Shown here: positions 13,590-19,053 of the stretch, piece after piece
Position numbering within the stretch: the stretch's first letter is position 1
How the letters are laid out: each line of letters opens with the position of its first letter
From: Chloroflexota bacterium
GTDB lineage: Bacteria > Chloroflexota > Dehalococcoidia > Tepidiformales > Tepidiformaceae
Length of the DNA stretch: 19,053 bases
Assembly (NCBI GenBank): GCA_963169135.1
Contig: CAUJEQ010000063.1
Location: forward strand, 1-19,053
Direction: 5' to 3'
Position numbers and translations under genes: made by a program
Notes under the pieces: generated by a model
The model's database searches: none
Told to the model about the DNA's origin: nothing
Seen by the model: only the letters and a program-made list of their open reading frames with translations

Positions 13590-14438
13590 ATGCGGCAACT
13601 GAAGAACCGGACGGCGATCGTTACGGGGGCGTCGCGAGGCCTGGGGCCGTACATCGCGCGAGCGCTCGCCGGGGAAGGCGTGAACCTGGTGTTGGCTGCC
13701 CGGTCGGCGGGGGACCTGGAGCGGGTCGCGGAGGAGATGCGAGCGCTCGGCGTGCGGGCGATCGCGGTGCCGGGCGATGTCACGGTGGCTGCGGACCGCC
13801 AGCGGCTGGTTGCGGCGACGCTGGCGGAGTTCGGGCGAATTGACATACTCGTGAACAACGCGGGCATCGAGGTGACGGCCCACTTCGAGCGGCAGCCGGA
13901 GGAGGAGCTCCAGGCGACGATCGACGTGAACCTGACCTCGGCCCTGCTGCTGACACGGCAGGTCATCCCGGTGATGCTCGAGAAAAAGGCGGGGCACATC
14001 GTGAACATGGCCTCGCTGGCGGGGAAGGTACCCGTCCCGTACAGCGTGCCGTATGCGGCATCGAAAGCCGGGCTTGTCGGACTCACGGAGTCGCTCCGGG
14101 GGGAGTTCAGGAAGCGGGGCGTAAGTGCGAGCGTGATCTGCCCGGGGCTGGTCTCGGAAGCGGGCATGTATGTGCAGATGCAGCAGGATGCGGGCGTGAA
14201 GGAGAACTTCCTTGCCGGGACGGTGACGCCCAAGAAAGTGGCCTCGGATGTCGTGAAGGCAATCAGGCGGGACCGGCCGGAGATGCTGGTGTACAGGGGG
14301 CCAGGACGGCTGGTCAGTGCATTCGCGGAGGCCGCACCGGGCATTTTCGAGCGGGTATTCCCGATCTTCGGGACGGGCACGCTGTTCCGGAGGATTGCGG
14401 AAGCGCGGGAAAAGCAACGAGACACGGCGGACGTGTAG
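13590..14438 (+). CDS. Short-chain dehydrogenase/reductase (SDR)
   Basis: A 282-residue classical SDR, cytoplasmic. NAD(P) loop TGASRGLG (12-19), NNAG (89-92), catalytic Ser142 in NMASLAG and YxxxK in YAASK (Tyr155, Lys159). The Rossmann strands and RALGVRAIAVPGDV (55-65) are standard. The C-terminal part after residue 210 (VTPKKVASDVVKAIRRDRPEMLVYRGPGRLVSAFAEAAPG) is longer than in simple SDRs and resembles lipid/steroid-type members. The substrate is unknown. GGAGG (13579-13583) lies 6 bases before ATG 13590, and a -10-like TACACT is at 13553-13558. Confidence 0.93.
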   Translation: MRQLKNRTAIVTGASRGLGPYIARALAGEGVNLVLAARSAGDLERVAEEMRALGVRAIAVPGDVTVAADRQRLVAATLAEFGRIDILVNNAGIEVTAHFERQPEEELQATIDVNLTSALLLTRQVIPVMLEKKAGHIVNMASLAGKVPVPYSVPYAASKAGLVGLTESLRGEFRKRGVSASVICPGLVSEAGMYVQMQQDAGVKENFLAGTVTPKKVASDVVKAIRRDRPEMLVYRGPGRLVSAFAEAAPGIFERVFPIFGTGTLFRRIAEAREKQRDTADV

Positions 14439-14536
14439 CGGGAGCAGAAGCTTTCGGGGCGTTCTATCCTGTGGAGGACGGGGTTACCCCGGCGCCTCGG
14501 GGCACCGAACGTGCCCGCGCATGGGAGGAGGCTGTA

Positions 14537-15418
14537 ATGGTGAAATGGGCCGCGGTGGCACTGGCTACGACGATGGTGCTGTTCGGATTGGCGGCGTGCG
14601 GTGATGACGATGACGAGCCCGCGACGCCCGGTTCAACGGCAACCGCGACCGCGGGACAAACAGAGACACCGACGGTACGGCCTACTCAGACACCGCAGGA
14701 TGAGGTCCTGGTGGCGGTTGCCGTGTTCTTCGCACGGGACGAGCACATCGCGACGGGCGGGCGGATGGTCATGGCGCCGGCGGTGGCGCGCGGCGCGATA
14801 GAGGCGCTGCTGGCCGGGCCGAGCACACTCGAACGCGACCTGGGCATGGGCAGCGAGGTGCCGGCGGGGACGCGGCTGCTGGACATCGACATCGCGAATG
14901 GGCTGGCAACAGTAGACCTGTCGCGTGAGTTCGAATCGGGTGGCGGTTCGCTGTCGATGACGACTCGGGTGGCCCAGGTGGTCTACACGCTGACGCAGTA
15001 CGACAGCGTGGACCGGGTGACGATCCTCCTCGACGGGAAGGAGGTCGAGGCGATCGGCGGGGAGGGCGTGCCGGCGAAGAACCTGACGCGGGACGACTTC
15101 CGAGACAACACGCCGTTGATCCTGGTGGAGTCGCCGGCCCCGGGAGCCGAGGTGCACTCGCCGCTGGAGGTCTTGGGGACATCGAACACGTTCGAGGCGA
15201 CGGTCGAGTGGCTGGTGACGGACTGGGACGGCCGGATCGTGAAGGAGGGGTTCACGACGGCGACTGCCGGGACGGGGACGTGGGGCACGTTCGCATTCGA
15301 GGTGGACCTGGCGGGACTGGCGCCGGGCCGGATCACGCTCGTGGTGTTCGAAAGCTCGCCGAAGGACGGGAGCCCGACGAACGTGTACGAGGTGCCGCTG
15401 ACTCTCATCGGCCCGTGA
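14537..15418 (+). CDS. GerMN-Gmad2 domain lipoprotein
   Basis: A 293-residue lipoprotein: signal VALATTMVLFGLAAC with lipobox LAAC (Cys21), an acidic stretch CGDDDDEP, then a Thr/Pro-rich linker. Residues 50-175 match the GerMN domain (AVFFARDEHIA, AIEALLAGPS, GLATVDLSREFESGGGSLSMTTRVAQVVYTLTQ, VTILLDGKEVE). Residues 190-290 match Gmad2, an immunoglobulin-like spore-germination domain (LVESPAPGAEVHSPLEVLGTSNTFEATVEWLV, GTWGTFAFEV). These domains bind cell-wall or sporulation-channel partners in spore formers but are widespread in non-sporulating monoderms, so the role here is unknown. GGGAGGAGG (14523-14530) sits just before ATG 14537, which decides the start. Confidence 0.88.
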   Translation: MVKWAAVALATTMVLFGLAACGDDDDEPATPGSTATATAGQTETPTVRPTQTPQDEVLVAVAVFFARDEHIATGGRMVMAPAVARGAIEALLAGPSTLERDLGMGSEVPAGTRLLDIDIANGLATVDLSREFESGGGSLSMTTRVAQVVYTLTQYDSVDRVTILLDGKEVEAIGGEGVPAKNLTRDDFRDNTPLILVESPAPGAEVHSPLEVLGTSNTFEATVEWLVTDWDGRIVKEGFTTATAGTGTWGTFAFEVDLAGLAPGRITLVVFESSPKDGSPTNVYEVPLTLIGP

Positions 15419-15422
15419 TGCC

Positions 15423-16199
15423 TCAGGCGTCGCCGACGAGGGTACTGGCGAAGATCTGCCAGGCGAGGGCGGACTTTGCCGTGAGGCTGAGGAGGACGTA
15501 CACGGCTTCACCGAAAAGGTAGTCGCGCCACGGGCCGGCGCGGCGGTACTGCAGGGCCATGTTCACCGCGAAACAGTTGAAGAACACGAAGAGCGACACG
15601 AAGATGCCCACGACGAAGCCGGGCGGAGAGGCTGCGAAACCGGGGCTGGCGAAGTAGATGGCGATAGCGATCCACGGGACCGCCCCGGCGAGGCAACCGA
15701 AGATGAACGCTGTCCAGTTGGGGTGGCCCGGCTCTTCGTAGTGCTCCATGAGGAGTCCGAACAGGATCATCGCGGCGTTGACGCCGAAGATCGCCACGAG
15801 GGCGGCAATGTCGCTGATGCCGGTGAACATGGCGATGAGCACGACCATGACCGACGAGCTGGCGGAGTATTCGATCCAGCGGGCGTAGTTGCGGTTGCGG
15901 TCGAGGTTCCGGGCATACCAGCCGTAGACCCCCGGGGCGGCGATGATCCAGTGGGCGGCGGCAGAGAGGAAGACGAAGAGGGCGACACCCCAGGCGATTC
16001 GGACATCGAAGAGATCTCGCAGTTCGGGTGGAGCGGAGCCCGGCGGGCCCTCCATGAAACTGGCGGTGACCGGGAGGGAAAAGTCGTTGGCGAGGGTGAG
16101 GATGGCCACACCCTGGGCGGCGTGGAAGGCGCCCATCAGGAGGTTGTAGAGGCGGAGGCGGCGCAACTGGCGCTCACGCTGCTGGTTTGAGGTGGTCAC
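15423..16199 (-). CDS. Heliorhodopsin
   Basis: A 258-residue seven-helix membrane protein of the heliorhodopsin family, the usual length. Signatures: RWIEYSASSSVMVVLIA (helix C, counter-ion Glu110, equivalent to Glu107 of the reference heliorhodopsin 48C12), the retinal-binding lysine in SLTAKSALAWQ (Lys242, helix G), and two histidines (His26, His83) of the proton-accepting cluster. Heliorhodopsins bind all-trans retinal with an inverted topology and act as light sensors or enzyme regulators rather than pumps. No retinal synthesis gene is in the window. GTG 16199 is preferred over ATG 16241 because GGAGAAAGG precedes it by 8 bases. The stop is 4 bp from the convergent GerMN stop. MDR gene 16266-17234 lies upstream on the same strand (66-bp gap). 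Confidence 0.93.
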   Translation of the reverse strand: MTTSNQQRERQLRRLRLYNLLMGAFHAAQGVAILTLANDFSLPVTASFMEGPPGSAPPELRDLFDVRIAWGVALFVFLSAAAHWIIAAPGVYGWYARNLDRNRNYARWIEYSASSSVMVVLIAMFTGISDIAALVAIFGVNAAMILFGLLMEHYEEPGHPNWTAFIFGCLAGAVPWIAIAIYFASPGFAASPPGFVVGIFVSLFVFFNCFAVNMALQYRRAGPWRDYLFGEAVYVLLSLTAKSALAWQIFASTLVGDA

Positions 16200-16265
16200 G
16201 AGGATGGCCTTTCTCCGGGTCTGCGGTGTGCCGCACATCATGAACGCCGGGCACGGATGAAACGA

Positions 16266-17234
16266 TCAGGGGGCCGAGGTGATGCGGAGGACGACGTTGC
16301 CGGTTTTCTGGCCGGACTCGACGTAGCGGGTCGCCTCGACGACTTCGTCGAGTGCGTAGCTCCGATCGATGACGGGGCGATACTTGCCCTCCTCGACGAG
16401 CTCTTTCACGAGGAGGAGATCCTCCTGGCGATAGCGGCCGATGCCCAGGGCGGCCCTCTTCTTTCTGGTGAACCGCGTGGCGAGGGCGAGGAGAGGCACG
16501 TGATACATGTACCCGAGGTCGACCGTGATGTAGATGCCGCCAGCCTTCAGCGAGCGCCGGCAGCGGCGGAATGAGTGTTTGCCGACCGCGTCGAAGATGA
16601 CGTCATACGTCCTGCCGTTCCTGGTGAAGTCTTCGGCAAGGCGGTCAAGAACGTCGCCAGCGCCCAGCGAGCGCACAAGACCAAGGTCCCTGGTGTCGCA
16701 CACCGCGGTCACTTCGGCCCCGAAGTGGTGCGCAAGCAGCTGGACGGCGGCAGTGCCAATGGAGCCTGCGGCACCGTAGACCAGGACACTTTTGCCGCGC
16801 AACGGGTTGGCCGGCTGGAGGCAGGACAGCGCGAGCAGCGATCCGTCTGGCAGAGCCGCGGCTTCCTCGCAGGTCAGGTTCGCGGGCCTGGGGGCGATGA
16901 CACCGGTCTCACGGACGGTTACGTACTCGGCGTGGGCGCCGCCTTCGACACCGAACACCGCATCGCCAGGATGGAACCGGGTGACGGCGGCGCCGATGTC
17001 CTCGATGCGGCCGGCGAACTCCGTGCCCGCCACGGTGTGCCTGGGGCGACGAATGCCGGTGAAGAGACGGCTGAAGCGGTACTCGGCGCTGCGTACGCGC
17101 ATGGCATCGCCCCGGGTAACGGTGGAGGCATGGACCCGCACGAGGACCTCGTCTGCCTTCGGGACGGGCATGGCGGCTTCGCCGACGCGAAGCACTTCTG
17201 GCGGGCCGTACCGATCGTGGATCACTGCTCTCAT
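16266..17234 (-). CDS. Zinc-free MDR oxidoreductase (quinone oxidoreductase-like)
   Basis: A 322-residue NAD(P)-dependent medium-chain dehydrogenase/reductase. Residues 1-125 form the substrate-binding domain (MRAVIHDRYGPPEVLRVGEA, VRVHASTVTRGDAMR, GTEFAGRIEDIGAAVTRFHPGD); residues 145-290 form the Rossmann domain with GAAGSIG (154-160). Zinc-binding Cys/His ligands of true alcohol dehydrogenases are missing, as in zeta-crystallin/quinone oxidoreductases. Substrate unknown. GAGGAA precedes ATG 17234. It is the gene just upstream of heliorhodopsin; co-transcription and a role in aldehyde or retinoid chemistry are inference only. Confidence 0.9.
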   Translation of the reverse strand: MRAVIHDRYGPPEVLRVGEAAMPVPKADEVLVRVHASTVTRGDAMRVRSAEYRFSRLFTGIRRPRHTVAGTEFAGRIEDIGAAVTRFHPGDAVFGVEGGAHAEYVTVRETGVIAPRPANLTCEEAAALPDGSLLALSCLQPANPLRGKSVLVYGAAGSIGTAAVQLLAHHFGAEVTAVCDTRDLGLVRSLGAGDVLDRLAEDFTRNGRTYDVIFDAVGKHSFRRCRRSLKAGGIYITVDLGYMYHVPLLALATRFTRKKRAALGIGRYRQEDLLLVKELVEEGKYRPVIDRSYALDEVVEATRYVESGQKTGNVVLRITSAP

Positions 17235-17263
17235 ACCGGCTTCCTCTCGTGCGACCGGCGGAT

Positions 17264-17287
17264 CGGGGCGAAACATCGCCCCGTTTT
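17264..17287 (+). terminator. Perfect 8-bp hairpin upstream of the MDR gene with T-run on the plus strand
   Basis: CGGGGCGA (17264-17271), loop AACA, TCGCCCCG (17276-17283), then TTTT (17284-17287). It has the form of a plus-strand intrinsic terminator, though no plus-strand gene precedes it. For the MDR gene it would fall in the 5' leader, downstream of a -10-like TACAGT (complement of 17298-17303). Confidence 0.5.
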
Positions 17288-17381
17288 CGCGGACGCGACT
17301 GTAGCAGACGCGGAGGCCGCGGCACACTGGACGGGGCCTTTGCCGGGGCGACCGTTAACCCGCGGGGGGCTTTCCGCGTTG

Positions 17382-17411
17382 TTGATTGGTGCTGCCGATG
17401 GGGACTATAGT
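17382..17411 (+). promoter_or_regulatory. Promoter of the ABC exporter operon leader
   Basis: TTGATT (17382-17387), 18-base spacer, TATAGT (17406-17411). Transcription would start near 17418, giving a leader of about 250 bases before ATG 17667 that contains a small ORF and a terminator. Confidence 0.65.
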
Positions 17412-17441
17412 CTGGAACATGTTCGAAAGGGGGCGCCGCCG

Positions 17442-17522
17442 ATGACCAGAATGACGCGAACAACTGCATTCCGGCTGCGCCGCAGTGCGCCCAGCGCCGG
17501 AAGGGTGCCCATCGAGCTGTAA
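17442..17522 (+). CDS. Candidate 26-aa leader peptide before the ABC exporter
   Basis: ATG 17442 to TAA 17520 encodes MTRMTRTTAFRLRRSAPSAG... ending RVPIEL. AAAGGGGG (17426-17433) lies 8 bases upstream as a ribosome-binding site. The peptide is Arg/Thr-rich with no hydrophobic segment. It lies between a good promoter and an intrinsic terminator, the arrangement of an attenuator leader. Too short to classify. Confidence 0.45.
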   Translation: MTRMTRTTAFRLRRSAPSAGRVPIEL

Positions 17523-17547
17523 GCGGGACAAGTCCAACCGTTTCGAA

Positions 17548-17585
17548 GCCGTGGGCGTCAACAGACCAACCGCCCACGGTTTTTT
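17548..17585 (+). terminator. Intrinsic terminator/attenuator in the ABC operon leader
   Basis: CCGTGGGCG (17549-17557) pairs with CGCCCACGG (17571-17579) around a 13-base loop, followed by TTTTTT (17580-17585). It lies upstream of the ABC genes and downstream of their promoter. The 5' arm TGGGCG (17552-17557) can instead pair with CGCCCA (17488-17493) inside the small ORF, a possible antiterminator. Confidence 0.75.
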
Positions 17586-17666
17586 GATCTCCGTCTTGCC
17601 GGGGAAAGGAATGCCGGGGCAGCCCGGCCACCCGCCGGGAACGCCCGCCCCACGAGGAGGAGATCA

Positions 17667-18560
17667 ATGACGGTGGCAACTCCAGAGCCAGAACAGTTTC
17701 GAGGGCGACGGATCGAGGTCGACCCGCACGTCCGCGCCCTCGAAGTCGATGACGTGACCAAGGTGTTCCGCCAGGGGCCGGGGCTCATTGGGCGGATGCG
17801 GGGAAAGCGCAAGGAGCGCAAACGGGTGGTCGCGGTCGACCACGTCAGCTTTGTGGTGGAGCGGGGCGAGATCTTCGGGGTGCTGGGCCCGAACGGCACG
17901 GGGAAAAGCACGCTCATCCGGCTGATGTCGACGCTGCTGATGCCCGACACGGGACGGGTGCGGGTGTTCGGGCTGGACGTGGAACGGGACGAGGCACAGG
18001 TGAAGCGGCTCATCAACAGGGTCTCCGTGGAGGCTTCGTTCTTCAAGAAGCTTTCGCCGATGGAGAACCTGATGTACGGAGCGCGGCTCTACGGCGTGGA
18101 CCCCGCCTATGCGCGGCGAAAGGTCGTGGAGATCCTGACGCGGCTGGGGCTGGAGAACCGGTCGATCGGCTCGTCGATGGAAGACATGTCGCGCGGGATG
18201 CAGCAGAAGGTGGCGATTGCGCGGGCGTTCCTGACGGCGCCGGTGCTGCTGCTGCTGGACGAGCCAACGACCGGGCTGGACCCGCACTCGAAACGGGAGG
18301 TGCAGGCGGCCGTGCGCGAACTGCGCGACATGCACGAGGCGACGGTGGTACTGACCACCCACGACATGCAGGAAGCGGACGAGCTCTGCGACCGGATCGC
18401 GATCGTGGACAAGGGCCGGATCGTGGCGCTGGATACGCCGCCGGCGTTGAAGGACATGGTCCGGCAGGCGGGCGAGGCGCCGCCCTCGCTGGAGGATGTC
18501 TTCCTGCGGCTGACGGGGAAGAAGCTGGAAGAAGCGGACAAGGAGGCTGAGCTGACATGA
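17667..18560 (+). CDS. ABC transporter ATP-binding protein (exporter type)
   Basis: A 297-residue ATPase of the drug/daunorubicin-type (ABC-2) exporter group. Walker A GPNGTGKST (74-82), Q-loop region near RVSVEASFFKKLSP, signature MSRGMQ (174-179, a variant of LSGGQ), Walker B LLLLDEP (194-200) with D-loop, and H-loop TTHD. A basic insert (GKRKERKR) precedes the first strand. Energises export of an unknown substrate. AGGAGGAG (17655-17662) precedes ATG 17667. The stop overlaps the permease start (ATGA, 18557-18560), implying one operon. The leader with terminator suggests conditional expression. Confidence 0.95.
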   Translation: MTVATPEPEQFRGRRIEVDPHVRALEVDDVTKVFRQGPGLIGRMRGKRKERKRVVAVDHVSFVVERGEIFGVLGPNGTGKSTLIRLMSTLLMPDTGRVRVFGLDVERDEAQVKRLINRVSVEASFFKKLSPMENLMYGARLYGVDPAYARRKVVEILTRLGLENRSIGSSMEDMSRGMQQKVAIARAFLTAPVLLLLDEPTTGLDPHSKREVQAAVRELRDMHEATVVLTTHDMQEADELCDRIAIVDKGRIVALDTPPALKDMVRQAGEAPPSLEDVFLRLTGKKLEEADKEAELT

Positions 18561-19053
18561 CGATGGCATTTCACGAACTCCGGGCGAGCTACGCCTTTGT
18601 CGAACGCAACATCAACCTGGTGAAGCGGTACTGGGGCTGGGAGCTGGTGTGGATGCTGTACACCATCGCGAATTCACTTGCGGTGGTGCTGATTGCGCGC
18701 GGCGCGAACACGGCCGTGGGCGGGCAGCCGCTGAGCACCGCTCAGGTGGACACCCTGATCCTGTTCCTGGCGATCGGGGCGCTGGTATGGCACTACCTGG
18801 CAGTGGTGTTCCAGACGGTGAGCGAGATGATCAGCTGGGAGCGCTGGGAAGGGACGATCGAATACACGTTCATGGCGCCGGTGCGGCGCGGGACGCACAT
18901 GGTGGGGACGGCGGTGTTCTCGCTGGTGTACGGGTTCGCGCACACGGCGGTGGTGCTGGTCATCGTTGTGCTGGTGTTCGACCTGGACATGGGGAACGCG
19001 AACTACCTGTCGGCGAGCGCCGTCCTCATCGCGGGGAGCCTGTCGCTGGTGGG
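18557..19053 (+). CDS. ABC-2 type permease subunit (3' partial)
   Basis: ATG 18557 overlaps the ATPase stop by four bases. The 165 residues in the window start MTMAFHELRASYAFVERNINLVKRYWGWELVW, then show hydrophobic helices (LYTIANSLAVVLIARG; VDTLILFLAIGALVWHYLAVVF; GTAVFSLVYGFAHTAVVLVIVVLVF). The motif SWERWEGTIEYTFMAPVRR between helices is the cytoplasmic coupling segment typical of ABC-2 permeases. It runs off the window, so full length and any second permease are unseen. It would pair with the preceding ATPase. Confidence 0.9.
   Translation, partial: MTMAFHELRASYAFVERNINLVKRYWGWELVWMLYTIANSLAVVLIARGANTAVGGQPLSTAQVDTLILFLAIGALVWHYLAVVFQTVSEMISWERWEGTIEYTFMAPVRRGTHMVGTAVFSLVYGFAHTAVVLVIVVLVFDLDMGNANYLSASAVLIAGSLSLV

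Noticed and set aside
13479..14417. 312-codon minus-strand frame
   Set aside because: Antisense to the SDR gene, which has all catalytic residues and a Shine-Dalgarno.

Overview
This is a GC-rich (by eye mid-60s percent) bacterial chromosomal window with about 18 densely packed protein genes on both strands and no transposase, prophage gene, tRNA, rRNA or CRISPR. The gene set is an F420/luciferase-type oxidoreductase, phosphotriesterase-family hydrolase, stand-alone LigD polymerase and LigC-type ligase, RIO kinase, heliorhodopsin, PCu(A)C and SCO1 copper lipoproteins, and a GerMN lipoprotein. With the many Cys-Gly-Asp-Asp lipoproteins, this fits an uncultured Chloroflexota (Dehalococcoidia/Tepidiformales-like) or a related monoderm. 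The placement is inference from gene content; no marker gene is present.

Layout. 1-711: 5'-truncated thioredoxin/ResA-type protein with TPRs, whose active-site position is an in-frame TGA followed by a SECIS-like hairpin, so it is very probably a selenoprotein. 823-1860: LLM-class flavin oxidoreductase. About 1880-1943: a short relic resembling the C-terminus of the phosphotriesterase gene further on. 1992-2891 (-): rubredoxin/DinB fusion. 3140-4078 (-): phosphotriesterase-family metal hydrolase. 4270-4704: small SCP2-like protein. 4812-8317: a dispersed NHEJ-like set, with LigD polymerase (+) and a separate ATP-dependent ligase (-) flanking a YciI protein and a RIO kinase. 8362-8871 (-): secreted cupredoxin-like protein. 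8872-9332: a 460-bp non-coding stretch with a strong promoter and many hairpins.

9333-9779 (-): DUF454 membrane protein, divergent from phosphoglycerate mutase gpmA (9863-10606). 10678-13477 (-): a four-gene copper cluster (His/Cys-rich membrane protein, His-tailed lipoprotein, SCO1, tandem PCu(A)C lipoprotein), probably for CuA delivery to cytochrome oxidase. 13590-14438: SDR oxidoreductase. 14537-15418: GerMN-Gmad2 lipoprotein. 15423-16199 (-): heliorhodopsin, just downstream of a zinc-free MDR oxidoreductase (16266-17234, -). 17382-19053: an ABC exporter operon behind a leader with a small ORF and an intrinsic terminator; the permease runs off the window.

Regulation. Several genes have a TANNNT-type -10 box 6-7 bases before the start codon, suggesting leaderless transcription. 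Two genes (RIO kinase and ABC exporter) have a ribosome-bound-looking small ORF followed by a hairpin, suggesting attenuation. The points most worth following up are the selenoprotein, the heliorhodopsin and its MDR neighbour, the two leader/attenuator arrangements, and the structured 8.9-9.3 kb intergenic region.
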